DNA of 64,000 nucleotides from Nocardia thailandica NBRC 100428 (GTDB lineage: Bacteria > Actinomycetota > Actinomycetes > Mycobacteriales > Mycobacteriaceae): assembly GCF_000308795.1 (NCBI RefSeq), contig NZ_BAGK01000184.1, forward strand, positions 1 through 64,000. Reading direction: 5' to 3'. Position numbers and translations under genes: made by a program. Shown here one piece after another: positions 24,313 through 32,636 of this stretch. The first letter of the stretch is position 1. Each line of letters opens with the position of its first letter. Under the pieces are notes generated by a model, which was not told where the DNA came from, searched no databases, and saw only the letters and a program-made list of their open reading frames with translations.

Positions 24313-25400
24313 CCACCACACGAGCCCTGCTCTCGCGGGACCCGCGCGAGCCGTTCACCCTCGAGCCGATCGAGCTGGACGACCCGCGCGAGGACGAGAT
24401 CCTGGTCCGTGTCCAGGCGACCGGCATCTGCCACACCGACCTGATCACCCGGGCGGCCGGCTCGGCGGACCGGCCGATCCTCCTCGGCCACGAGGGCGCG
24501 GGCGTCGTGGAGGCGGTGGGGCGCGAGGTCTCCTCGGTCCGCCCCGGCGACCAGGTGGTGCTGACCTTCCGCCACTGCGGCGACTGCCACGCCTGCCGGG
24601 TCGGCCGTCCCGCCTACTGCCGCAAGGGTTTCGCGCTCAACCAGTTCGGCGCCCGCCGCGACGGGTCACCGCGGGTGACCGCGGCCGGGCGCCCGGTGCG
24701 CGACGGCTTCTTCGGCCAGTCCAGCCTGGCCGGGTACGCCCTCACCACCGCCGACAACACCGTGGTCGTCGCACCCGGTACCGACCCGTCGCTGGCCGCG
24801 CCGCTGGGTTGCGGGTTCCTCACCGGCGCGGGCGCCGTGCTCAACGTCGCGCGCCCCCGGCCCGACGACACGCTCGTGATCTACGGCGCGGGCGCGGTGG
24901 GCATGGCGGGTCTGCTCGCGGCCCGCGCGTCCGGGGTGGAGCGGATCATCGTGGTGGAGCCGGCCGCGCCCCGGCGCGCGCTGGCCCTGGCGCTCGGCGC
25001 GAGCGTGGCGCTCGATCCGGCCGAATCCGCGGGCGCGGAGGCGATCCGCGAACTCACCCGCGGCGGCGCCGAGTGCGCCCTCGACACGACCGGGTCGGCG
25101 CGGGTGCTCGCCGACGCGGCGGCGGCGCTGGCCACCGGGGGCACCGTGGTCGCGGTCGGGCTCGGCACCGGCACCCCCGACATCTCGCTGCGCGACATCG
25201 TGCTGGGCGGCAAGTCGATCCGCGGCTGCCTGGAGGGCGACGCGGTGCCACACGTGTTCATCCCGCAGCTGCTCGAGCTGTACGCGGCCGGCCGCTTCCC
25301 GCTCGATCGGCTGATCACGGCCCGTCCGCACACCGAGTTCGCCGCCGCGCTCGCGGCGCCGCACGAGGGCGCGGCGGTGAAGTCGGTCCTGACCTGGTGA
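24309..25400 (+). CDS. zinc-dependent alcohol dehydrogenase (aryl/benzyl-alcohol type)
   Basis: 363-residue zinc medium-chain dehydrogenase, probably NAD-dependent oxidation of a primary or aromatic alcohol. The catalytic zinc ligands are Cys in GICHTDL and His in LGHEGAGVVE. The structural zinc site is CGDCHACRVGRPAYC. The coenzyme motif is YGAGAVGMAG near residue 197, with a Glu/acid after the next strand (VVEPA), consistent with NAD. The C-terminal part has KSIRGCLEGDAVPHVFIPQ, typical of aryl-alcohol dehydrogenases. GTG start overlaps the preceding gene's stop. The stop is one base before a convergent gene. Confidence 0.9.
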   Translation: MTTTRALLSRDPREPFTLEPIELDDPREDEILVRVQATGICHTDLITRAAGSADRPILLGHEGAGVVEAVGREVSSVRPGDQVVLTFRHCGDCHACRVGRPAYCRKGFALNQFGARRDGSPRVTAAGRPVRDGFFGQSSLAGYALTTADNTVVVAPGTDPSLAAPLGCGFLTGAGAVLNVARPRPDDTLVIYGAGAVGMAGLLAARASGVERIIVVEPAAPRRALALALGASVALDPAESAGAEAIRELTRGGAECALDTTGSARVLADAAAALATGGTVVAVGLGTGTPDISLRDIVLGGKSIRGCLEGDAVPHVFIPQLLELYAAGRFPLDRLITARPHTEFAAALAAPHEGAAVKSVLTW

Positions 25401-25401
25401 G

Positions 25402-25779
25402 TCAGCCCCGGCCGTGGCGCAGTTCGTAGGCGTGCCGCTCGGCGTCGGCCCGTCGCTCGTCCGCGGCGACGGCCAGCGCCGGGTCGAGGCCGTGCTTGAT
25501 CAGCCGGTGCCTGCGGTAGACGTAGGTCAGCGCGACGGTGAAGTACACCAGCGGCAGGTACAGCAGCGCCATCATCGACAGGCCCATCCACGCGGGGCCC
25601 GGCACCAGCAGGAACAGGCACAGCACCGGCAGGATCGGGATGAGGAAGCGCATCAGGTAGCGGCGGGTGGCGCCCGGACCGGTCAGGTCACGCAGGACCC
25701 AGTCCCGCAGTTCCGGCGGGAGGGTGCCGCCCGCGATGTAGCGCAGCCGCTGCCAGGGGGTCGGGGTCGAGCGGGTCAT
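25402..25779 (-). CDS. DUF5313-type membrane protein
   Basis: 125-residue membrane protein with an amphipathic N-terminus (TPWQRLRYIAGGTLPPELRDWV), two central hydrophobic helices (about residues 45-85) and a charged C-terminal helix (YRRHRLIKHGLDPAL). This fits the DUF5313 family found beside regulators in Nocardia and mycobacteria; function is unknown. The ATG overlaps the stop of the upstream MarR gene (ATGA), so it is translated with the regulator and may help its function. Confidence 0.75.
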   Translation of the reverse strand: MTRSTPTPWQRLRYIAGGTLPPELRDWVLRDLTGPGATRRYLMRFLIPILPVLCLFLLVPGPAWMGLSMMALLYLPLVYFTVALTYVYRRHRLIKHGLDPALAVAADERRADAERHAYELRHGRG

Positions 25780-26237
25780 GCGGGTTCCCTCACTTCCGAG
25801 GCGCGAAGGGCCGCGAGGTTCACCCGGCCGAGGACGTCGCGCAGTTCTTCCAGGTCGGCCGGGCTCACCCCGAGCGCCGACACCACCGCGGGCGGGATCC
25901 GTTCGGCCCGCGCGCGCAGGTCGCGGCCCGCCGCGGTGAGGTCGACGAGCAGGGTGCGCTCGTCGTGCGGATCGCGGCGGCGGGTGATGAGCCCGGCCGA
26001 TTCGAGCCGCTTCAGCAGGGGCGAGAGGGTGGCCGAATCCAGTTGCAGCGCTTCGGCGATGGCCTTGACCGACTGCGGGCTCTCGCCCCACAGCGCCAGC
26101 ATCACCAGGTACTGCGGATGGGTCAGTCCCAGCGGTTCGAGCAGCGGGCGGTAGACCGCGAGCACCGCGCGATTGGCCACCGCGAGTGCGAAGCAGACCT
26201 GCCGGTCCAGCCGCAGCGGGTCGTCGAGTTCGTCCAC
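25776..26237 (-). CDS. MarR-family regulator, OhrR-like
   Basis: 153-residue MarR regulator. The winged helix runs through SVKAIAEALQLDSATLSPLLKRLE and GLITRRRDPHDERTLL. Its N-terminal QVCFALAVANR has a Cys in the position of the peroxide-sensing Cys of OhrR, so oxidative or organic-peroxide sensing is possible. No ohr gene is adjacent. GTG is used with AAGGAAG upstream; longer frames have no support. A 28-bp inverted repeat at 26271-26298 lies just upstream, likely its own operator. It is coupled to a DUF5313 gene downstream. Confidence 0.85.
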   Translation of the reverse strand: MDELDDPLRLDRQVCFALAVANRAVLAVYRPLLEPLGLTHPQYLVMLALWGESPQSVKAIAEALQLDSATLSPLLKRLESAGLITRRRDPHDERTLLVDLTAAGRDLRARAERIPPAVVSALGVSPADLEELRDVLGRVNLAALRASEVREPA

Positions 26238-26270
26238 GATCGCTTCCTTTCGTCCCCCTACATTACGCCC

Positions 26271-26298
26271 CCTAACAGTTAGTGCACAAACTATTAGG
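26271..26298. promoter_or_regulatory. MarR-type operator
   Basis: Imperfect inverted repeat, CCTAACAGTT and its near complement AACTATTAGG separated by eight bases. It lies 34 bp upstream of the MarR start and 70 bp upstream of the divergent PaaX-like start. AT-rich sequence within a GC-rich gap supports a protein-binding site. Confidence 0.65.
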
Positions 26299-26367
26299 GC
26301 CGTCGTCGCCACCGGGACGGCGCTCGGCCGGCGCGGACGCATCCCGCCGAGCCGATACGATCGGCGG

Positions 26368-27123
26368 ATGCCCGCCGCCAGCACCCCCGTCCGCGCCCTC
26401 ACCGCGCGCTCGGCCATCCTGAGCGTGCTGCTCGGCGCGCACCCGGCGGAGGCGCCCGCGGGCTGGATCGTGCGGGTCGGCACCGGGCTCGGGCTGCAGG
26501 AGTCGGCCGTGCGCGCGGCGCTGACGCGCATGGTGGCGGCGGGCGACCTCGAACGCAGCGACGCGACCTACCGGCTCTCCGAACGCCTCGCCGAACGGCA
26601 GCGCCGCCAGGACGCGGCCGTCTCCCCCGATCTCCGGCCCTGGGACGGCCGCTGGGTACTGGCCGTGGTCATCGTGGGCGCGACCGACTCCACCGATCGG
26701 GCCGCGTTCCGGGACACCCTGCGCCAGGCCCGGTTCGGCGAACTCCGCGAGGGCGTGTGGACCAGGCCCGACAACCTCGCCCTCGCCCTGCCCGCCGCCG
26801 CGCGCGACCGGCTGGCGCTCTTCCACGGCGAGCCCGAGGAGCCGGCGCACGCCCTGGCCCGGCGCCTCTTCGACCCCGACCGCTGGGCGGCCCGCGCCGG
26901 TGAGCTGCTCGCCGCGTTCGCCACCGCGGACACGATCGGCGCCCGTTTCGAGGTGGCGGCGGCCACCGTCCGCCACCTCCTCGACGACCCGGTCCTGCCC
27001 GCCGAGCTGCTGCCCGCCGACTGGCCGGGCGCGGCGGTCCGCGCGCGGTACGCCGAGTTCCGGGACGAGTTCTACGCCTTCGCCACCGATCACATCGGCG
27101 AGAACCCGCCCCAGACCGCCTGA
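26368..27123 (+). CDS. PaaX-like transcriptional regulator
   Basis: 251-residue regulator of the PaaX family. The N-terminal domain is a GntR-like winged helix (LTARSAILSVLLGAHP, then LGLQESAVRAALTRMVAAGDLERS). The PaaX-type core includes RPWDGRWVLAVVIVG and a helical C-terminus ending in RYAEFRDEFYAFA. PaaX normally represses phenylacetate-degradation genes and responds to phenylacetyl-CoA; here no paa genes are present, so its ligand is probably another acyl-CoA. The stop is one base from the convergent diiron oxygenase gene. Nearby acyl-CoA enzymes (28-31 kb) are candidate targets. Confidence 0.85.
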   Translation: MPAASTPVRALTARSAILSVLLGAHPAEAPAGWIVRVGTGLGLQESAVRAALTRMVAAGDLERSDATYRLSERLAERQRRQDAAVSPDLRPWDGRWVLAVVIVGATDSTDRAAFRDTLRQARFGELREGVWTRPDNLALALPAAARDRLALFHGEPEEPAHALARRLFDPDRWAARAGELLAAFATADTIGARFEVAAATVRHLLDDPVLPAELLPADWPGAAVRARYAEFRDEFYAFATDHIGENPPQTA

Positions 27124-27124
27124 G

Positions 27125-28129
27125 TCAGCGCGCCTCGGCGGTGCGATCCGGTTCGCCCCGGTGCCGCGAGACCCGGCCGTCGATGCCGAGGACCCGCCAC
27201 AGCCGCCGCGAGACGGGGTTCATCAGGCCGATCTCCTCCGCCAGCATGCGCACATCCCCGAAATAGCCACGCAGCGTCGCCCGCGCCCGCGGCGACCGCC
27301 AGAACACCTCGCGCCGCACGTGATCGGGAACGTCGAACTCCTTCCAGAACTCGCGCGGCGGCACCACGATCAGGTCGCACGCCACCCGCAGCGCGATCGG
27401 GCACGCCAGCGACAGCACGAACCGACCCGGCGCCGACATGGCGGGCACGTGCCTGCGCAGGAACTCGTGCGCGAACGAGATGTGGCGGGCCTCCTCGGCC
27501 ACGTGGATCCGCATGACCCCGCGCACCATCGGGTGGTAGCCGTCCTCGGTGCGCAGGTACTGCTTCTGGATGTGGTCGATCGGTTCCTCGCCCGCCAGCA
27601 CACAGAGGAAGAAGAACGGCGCCGAGATGCGCGGGAACAGCGCGACCAGCGGCGACACCGCGTGGAAGAGCGCGCCGAAGCCTGGCGCGTCGACGCCCGA
27701 CCGGTTCACCGCCTCCTGGAACATCAGGGTGTGGTTGCACTCCTCGATGACCTCGTGGGTGGCGTACCGGAATTCGGCCGACCCGTTGGGCAGCCGGCCG
27801 AGATAGACCATGAAACCGGCGATCAGCAGCTGCTCGAACTGCAACCCGACCCGGGCGGTGTTCGCCTGGCGCCACATCCCGATGGCGATGCGGCGCTCCC
27901 GTGACTGCACCCGGTACCAGGGGTGTCCGCCGAGCGGGTCGAAGGCGGGCAGGATCCAGCGCGGGTCGTCCGGCACCACGCGGACGTCGGGGTCGTCCCA
28001 GGCCACGTCGCGATAGGGGTCGAAATGGCGGTGCACGGACGCATCGGCCAGATCGTGGAGCAGCCGGGCGTAGTCGGCGGGTTCGCCCGCGCGATCGCGG
28101 GGCGCGCCGGTCCGGTGGGCGGCGGTCAT
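27125..28129 (-). CDS. AurF-like diiron oxygenase
   Basis: 334-residue ferritin-like protein of the p-aminobenzoate N-oxygenase AurF family. The iron ligands are supplied by E/H blocks: QFEQLLIAGF, HEVIEECNHTLMFQE, and RIHVAEEARHISFAHEFLR, matching the E...ExxH pairs. AurF itself oxidises an arylamine to a nitro group; relatives hydroxylate other substrates. Nothing here identifies the substrate. ATG has GGAG about eight bases upstream. It starts 17 bp after the AidB-like gene's stop on the same strand, so the two are probably one operon, with the acyl-CoA enzyme first. Confidence 0.85.
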   Translation of the reverse strand: MTAAHRTGAPRDRAGEPADYARLLHDLADASVHRHFDPYRDVAWDDPDVRVVPDDPRWILPAFDPLGGHPWYRVQSRERRIAIGMWRQANTARVGLQFEQLLIAGFMVYLGRLPNGSAEFRYATHEVIEECNHTLMFQEAVNRSGVDAPGFGALFHAVSPLVALFPRISAPFFFLCVLAGEEPIDHIQKQYLRTEDGYHPMVRGVMRIHVAEEARHISFAHEFLRRHVPAMSAPGRFVLSLACPIALRVACDLIVVPPREFWKEFDVPDHVRREVFWRSPRARATLRGYFGDVRMLAEEIGLMNPVSRRLWRVLGIDGRVSRHRGEPDRTAEAR

Positions 28130-28146
28130 GATGTGTCTCCCTGTGG

Positions 28147-29778
28147 TCAGCCGATTTTCGGGGTGAGGCGGTCGATGATCGCGCCGGTGTCGAGGCCGAC
28201 CGGCAGGGTGCCGAAGACGTCGCCCCGGTCGCGGCCGAGGCGGGTCCGGGTGAAACCGTCCGCGACCGCGGGATGCCCGAACCGGACGAGCAGCGAACCC
28301 TGGAGCACGAGCGCCATGTCGCCGACGATGCGGCGGGCGCGGTGCTGGGCGGTCTCGAAGTCGCCGAACTGGCCCTCCAGGCGGGTGATCGCCGCGTCCA
28401 GCTCGGCGTCGGCGCCGGCCGCGAGCTTCACCTCGTCGAGGAAGGCGCCGAGGGCGGCGGGCTGTTTCGCCATGGCGCGCAACGTGTCCAGCGCGGCGAC
28501 ATTGCCCGATCCCTCCCACACCGACATGAGCGGCGCCTCCCGGTACAGGCGCGGCATGCGCGAGTCCTCGACATAGCCGTTGCCGCCCAGGCACTCCAGC
28601 GCCTCGGCAGCGTGGATCGGCCCGCGCTTGCACACGTAGTACTTGCTGACCGCCAGGCTGATCCGCCGCAGCAGGTCGGCCTCGGCGTCGCCGGTCACGG
28701 CGCGGTCGGTCAGCTCGGCCAGCCACAGCGCGACGGTGCTGGCGCCCTCGGCCTCGATCACGAGGTCGGCCAGCACGTTCCGCATGAGGGGCTGGTCGGC
28801 CAGGCTCGCGCCGAAGGCCCGCCGGTGCAGCGCGTGGTGGATGGCCGCGGTCGCGCCGGTGCGCATGGCGGTGGCCGAGCCGAGGGTGCAGTCCAGGCGG
28901 GTCAGGTTGACCATCTCGATGATGGTCGGCACCCCGCGGCCCTCCTCGCCGACCAGCCAGCCGACCGTGTCGTCGTACTCGACCTCGCTGCTGGCGTTGG
29001 AGTGGTTGCCCAGCTTGTTCTTCAGCCGCTGGAGGTGGAAGGGATTGCGGGTGCCGTCGGGCAGCACGCGCGGCACGAAGAAGCACGAGAGCCCGCCGGG
29101 CGCCTGGGCCAGGACGAGGAAGAAGTCCGACATGGGCGCGGAGGTGAACCACTTGTGCCCGGTGATGCGGTAGGTGCCGTCGGGCCGGCCCACGGCCGTC
29201 GTGGTGTTGGCGCGGACGTCGGAGCCGCCCTGCTTCTCGGTCATCGACATGCCGGCGATGAGCCCGGCCTTGCTCTCGGGCGGCGCGAGGACGGGGTCGT
29301 AGACGCGCGAGGTCAGCAGGGGTTCGTAGCGCGCGGCGAGCTCGGGGTTCGCGCGCAGCGCGGGCACGACGGCGTAGGTCATCGAGATCGGGCAGCCGTG
29401 CCCGGCGTCGACCTGGCCCCACACGCTCATCTTGGCCGCGCGCACCAGGTGCGGCGCGGGGCGGGTGTCGGCCCAGGGCGCCCCGTGCAGCCCGAAGCCC
29501 ACCGCCTGGCGCATGAGCTCGTGGTAGCTCGGGTCGTAGCGGACCTCGTCGACGCGGTGGCCGTAGCGGTCGTGGGTGTGCAGCACCGGCTGGTGTTCCT
29601 CGGCCAGGTCACCGAGTTCCTGGGCGTGCGCGCTGCCCGCGAGCCTGCCCACCTCGTGGAGTTCGGTCAGGGCGTGCTCGGCGCCGCCGCGGCGCAGCGC
29701 CTCGAGGACGACCGGCTGGTCGGCGGCGTCGTAGCCGACCAGGGGCGGGACCTGGTTGGTGACGGAGTGGGTTGGCAT
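28147..29778 (-). CDS. AidB-like acyl-CoA dehydrogenase
   Basis: 543-residue FAD flavoprotein of the acyl-CoA dehydrogenase superfamily, closest in layout to AidB and isovaleryl-CoA-like proteins. The N-terminal domain starts VPPLVGYDAADQPVVLEAL. The flavin/substrate block GMSMTEKQGGSDVRANTT is near residue 178, and the C-terminal helical domain has the characteristic ALECLGGNGYVEDSRMPRLYREAPLMSVWEG. AidB binds DNA and protects against alkylation; other members oxidise unusual acyl-CoAs. Context with a crotonase (divergent) and AurF-like oxygenase favours metabolism. A palindrome lies upstream at 29817-29833. Confidence 0.9.
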   Translation of the reverse strand: MPTHSVTNQVPPLVGYDAADQPVVLEALRRGGAEHALTELHEVGRLAGSAHAQELGDLAEEHQPVLHTHDRYGHRVDEVRYDPSYHELMRQAVGFGLHGAPWADTRPAPHLVRAAKMSVWGQVDAGHGCPISMTYAVVPALRANPELAARYEPLLTSRVYDPVLAPPESKAGLIAGMSMTEKQGGSDVRANTTTAVGRPDGTYRITGHKWFTSAPMSDFFLVLAQAPGGLSCFFVPRVLPDGTRNPFHLQRLKNKLGNHSNASSEVEYDDTVGWLVGEEGRGVPTIIEMVNLTRLDCTLGSATAMRTGATAAIHHALHRRAFGASLADQPLMRNVLADLVIEAEGASTVALWLAELTDRAVTGDAEADLLRRISLAVSKYYVCKRGPIHAAEALECLGGNGYVEDSRMPRLYREAPLMSVWEGSGNVAALDTLRAMAKQPAALGAFLDEVKLAAGADAELDAAITRLEGQFGDFETAQHRARRIVGDMALVLQGSLLVRFGHPAVADGFTRTRLGRDRGDVFGTLPVGLDTGAIIDRLTPKIG

Positions 29779-29816
29779 GAACGGTCTCCCTTCGCGGGGA
29801 CGGAACGAGTGACGGA

Positions 29817-29833
29817 GGGCGCGAGTCGCGCCC
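29817..29833. promoter_or_regulatory. palindrome between AidB-like and crotonase genes
   Basis: GGGCGCGA-G-TCGCGCCC, a perfect 8-bp inverted repeat 39 bp upstream of the acyl-CoA dehydrogenase start. A looser pair ACGAGTT/AACTCGT flanks the next 45 bp. Such sites may bind a regulator of both divergent genes, but GC-rich palindromes also arise by chance here. Confidence 0.4.
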
Positions 29834-29927
29834 GAAACCTATTACGAGTTTGTGGCGCGCGATGTAGATTTGCAATACCCAACTCGTCGCGCGCGCCCGC
29901 CGCGACGGGCCATCCGGAAGGAGAACC

Positions 29928-30953
29928 GTGTCCGACCAGCACGAACACGACGGCCAACGGCCCGCCGCCTGGTACGAGAACTGGAGCGAAGTCCCGGGTT
30001 CGCCGTGGGCACACCGAGGCGAACCGCCCGCCGGACGCGAATATCGGACGCTGACCTACGAGCGGGACGGCCGCATCGCGCGCATCACCTTCGATCGGCC
30101 GGACCACGGCAACGCCATCACCCCCGACACCCCGGTCGAGCTGGCCGACGCGGTGGAGCGCGCCGACCTGGACCCCCGCGTGCACGTCATCCTGGTCTCC
30201 GGCCGGGGCAAGGGCTTCTGCGGCGGCTACGACCTCGGCATGTTCGCCGAGCAGGGCACGCCCGCCGAGGGCACGGAGTCCACCGAGGGCACCGCCGTCG
30301 ACCCGCTCGCGCACGCCGCCAACCACAACCCGTGGGGCACCTGGGACCCGATGCTCGACTACGCGATGATGAGCCGCTTCAACCGCGGGTTCGCCAGCCT
30401 GCTGCACGCGAACAAGCCGACCGTCGCCAAACTGCACGGCTTCGCGGTCGCGGGCGGCACCGACATCGCCCTGTTCAGCGACCAGATCATCTGCGCCGAC
30501 GACACCAAGATCGGCTATCCGCCCACCCGGGTGTGGGGCATCCCGGCGGCAGGCATGTGGGCGCACCGGCTGGGCGACCAGCGCGCCAAGCGGCTGCTGT
30601 TCACCGGCGACTGCATCACCGGCAGGCAGGCCGCCGAATGGGGCCTCGCCGTGGAGTCCTGTCCCGCCGAGGAACTCGACGAGCGGACCGAGGCGCTCGT
30701 CGCCCGCATCGCCCGCATGCCGGTCAACCAGCTGATGATGGCCAAGCTCGCCCTCAACTCGGCGCTGCACACCCAGGGCGTCACCAACTCGGGCATGATC
30801 AGCACCGTCTTCGACGGGATCTCGCGCCACACCCGGGAGGGCTACGCGTTCCAGTTGCGCTCGGCCACCGTCGGTTTCCGCGAGGCGGTCCGCGAACGCG
30901 ACGAGCCCTTCGGCGATCACAAGCGCGGCCGCGCCGGCGGCGAGCCCGCCTGA
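29928..30953 (+). CDS. enoyl-CoA hydratase/isomerase (crotonase) family protein
   Basis: 341-residue crotonase. Landmarks are ITFDRPDHGNAITPDT, the oxyanion block VSGRGKGFCGGYDLGMF, and AKLHGFAVAGGTDIALFSD with the second oxyanion Gly. Active-site acids appear in RVWGIPAAGMW rather than the classic E...E pair, so hydratase activity is uncertain; isomerase or hydrolase chemistry is possible. The protein is longer than usual (about 260), with an N-terminal extension (YENWSEVPGSPW) and an insertion (about residues 105-145). The GTG start has AAGGAG upstream. It is followed directly by the remains of a second crotonase. Confidence 0.9.
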   Translation: MSDQHEHDGQRPAAWYENWSEVPGSPWAHRGEPPAGREYRTLTYERDGRIARITFDRPDHGNAITPDTPVELADAVERADLDPRVHVILVSGRGKGFCGGYDLGMFAEQGTPAEGTESTEGTAVDPLAHAANHNPWGTWDPMLDYAMMSRFNRGFASLLHANKPTVAKLHGFAVAGGTDIALFSDQIICADDTKIGYPPTRVWGIPAAGMWAHRLGDQRAKRLLFTGDCITGRQAAEWGLAVESCPAEELDERTEALVARIARMPVNQLMMAKLALNSALHTQGVTNSGMISTVFDGISRHTREGYAFQLRSATVGFREAVRERDEPFGDHKRGRAGGEPA

Positions 30954-31335
30954 GACGAGCGACCGCACCGTCGTCACCGAACAGCGGGCCCGGTAACCAT
31001 CGCCCCGAGGTCCGCGACGCCGTCGACCTGGACACCGCCCACGCGCCGGCCGCCGCCTTCCGCGCCTTCGGCGCCGACCCCGACCGCGCGGCGGCCGTGC
31101 TGCACGGCCTCGGCGGAACCTTCCGCGCGGGCGCGGATCTCGGGGCCGTCGCGGCGGGCTCGCCGAACCGCTCGCCCCCGACGGCGACGGGCCGATGGGC
31201 CCGACCCGCATGATCCTCGGCAAACCGGTGATCGCGGCGATCACCGGGCACGCCGTTGCGGGCGGACCCGAGCCGGCGGCCGGGGCCGACCTGCGGGTCG
31301 TGGAGGAGACGGCCGTCCTCGGCGTGTTCTGTCCG
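30954..31335 (+). pseudogene. decayed enoyl-CoA hydratase
   Basis: Broken crotonase gene starting at the stop of the intact one. Recognisable pieces are TSDRTVVTEQR, then in another frame RPEVRDAVDLDTAHA and GGTFRAGADLGAVAAG, and in a third frame MGPTRMILGKPVIAAITGHAVAGG and LRVVEETAVLGVFC. At least two frameshifts separate them, one at about 31165 where a single missing base best explains the change. The homology stops near 31335, so the C-terminal half is deleted. Bases 31336-31553 show nothing supportable. Sequence quality cannot be excluded as a cause, but the missing end supports true decay. Confidence 0.75.
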
Positions 31336-31553
31336 GACCCGGCTGACCGGGGCCGGGGCAGGCGGGGCGGTTCACGTGCCCGGACCGGCCGGCGTGGCGG
31401 GTACGGTGCACACACCGCCGTCTTCGCGCGGACCCCGGCGTTCGCGCCGGCCGCCGACGGCGCGCCGGTCCCGAGGGGTGCGCCGCGGTCGGTGTGCGCG
31501 GTGCGACCGGACGGTCCGGGTACCGCCCGACACGACGAACGGGAGATGAGGAC

Positions 31554-32630
31554 ATGCCAGCCGAATTCGGCCGACGGGAACTGCTGACCGGTGCCGCCGC
31601 CGCGGCCGCGGGGGCCGCCCTGGCGGGGCTGACCCCGGCACAGGCCGTCGCCACCGGCGAGGGCGTCACCAAGTTCGCGTTCCCCGCGGGCGGTGACCGC
31701 CTGCGGGTCCTGGTCACCGGCGACGCGGGCACCGGCACGCGCACCCAGTGGGCGGTCGCCGAGGCCGCCCGCGCGCTGCACCGCGCCGATCCGTTCGGCC
31801 TCGCGCTCGGCCTCGGGGACAACATCTACGAGAGCGGCCCGACCGGCACCACCGACCCGCAGTTCGCGGAGAAGTTCGAGAACCCCAACGCCGGGCTCGA
31901 CATCCCGTGGGTCATGGTGCTCGGCAACCACGACAACAGCTCGGTCCTGCCCGGCGACGGCGGCTGGCTGCTGCGCGGTGACGACGAGGTCCGCTACCAC
32001 GGCGCCTCGCCGCGCTGGTGGATGCCGAGCCGCTACTACTCGGTCCGCCTGCCCGACCCGGACCCGATCGTCGAGTTCTTCGTCCTCGACCTCAATCCCC
32101 TCGCGGCCTACATCCCGCCGGTGTTCTCCCCGTACTGGTCGGTCGACGGGCAGTTCATGAACGAGCAGCGCGCCTGGCTCGACGCCGCGCTGGCCGATTC
32201 ACCGGCGCCGTGGAAGATCGTCTGCACGCACCACCCGTACCTGAACAACGGCCCGCACGGCGACGCGGGGCGCTACGAGGGCCTGCCGATCGACCCGATC
32301 AACGGCGTCCACGTGCGGCGCTTCTTCGAGGACCACGTGCTCGGCCGGGCGCACCTGATCCTGTCCGGCCACGATCACAGCCTCCAGGTCCTCGAGCCGA
32401 CGCCGGAGGCGAAGGGCACGCGGCAGATCGTGTCGGGCGCGGCGGCCAAGACCATCGGCGCGACGCCGCGCACCCTGCCCGCCGACGCGCACCCGGCCCT
32501 GTTCCAGACCTATCACCAACTGGGTTTCCTGACACTGGATCTCACGCCAGGGGCCGTCGAGGCGGCGGTCCACACCGTCGATCCCGGCACGGCCGTCCCG
32601 GTCGAGGAATTCCGCCGCCGGATCGGCTGA
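31554..32630 (+). CDS. Tat-exported metallophosphoesterase (purple acid phosphatase-like)
   Basis: 358-residue phosphoesterase. The N-terminus has a twin-arginine signal (GRRELLTGAAAAAAG) with cleavage after AQA, implying folding with metals before export. Metal ligands are seen in VTGDAGTGTR (D), LGLGDNIYESG (GDN), VLGNHDN (GNH), CTHHPYLNNG (HH-type) and LSGHDHSLQV (GHDH). This order matches tartrate-resistant/purple acid phosphatase-like calcineurin-fold enzymes. It would hydrolyse phosphate esters outside the membrane. ATG has GGGAG upstream. The stop is six bases from the convergent lipoprotein gene. Confidence 0.9.
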   Translation: MPAEFGRRELLTGAAAAAAGAALAGLTPAQAVATGEGVTKFAFPAGGDRLRVLVTGDAGTGTRTQWAVAEAARALHRADPFGLALGLGDNIYESGPTGTTDPQFAEKFENPNAGLDIPWVMVLGNHDNSSVLPGDGGWLLRGDDEVRYHGASPRWWMPSRYYSVRLPDPDPIVEFFVLDLNPLAAYIPPVFSPYWSVDGQFMNEQRAWLDAALADSPAPWKIVCTHHPYLNNGPHGDAGRYEGLPIDPINGVHVRRFFEDHVLGRAHLILSGHDHSLQVLEPTPEAKGTRQIVSGAAAKTIGATPRTLPADAHPALFQTYHQLGFLTLDLTPGAVEAAVHTVDPGTAVPVEEFRRRIG

Positions 32631-32636
32631 GCCTGG

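Noticed and set aside
29834-29890. ACGAGTT/AACTCGT inverted pair between the AidB-like and crotonase genes as a separate operator
   Set aside because: Seven-base arms about 30 bases apart could easily occur by chance; mentioned only with the stronger palindrome.
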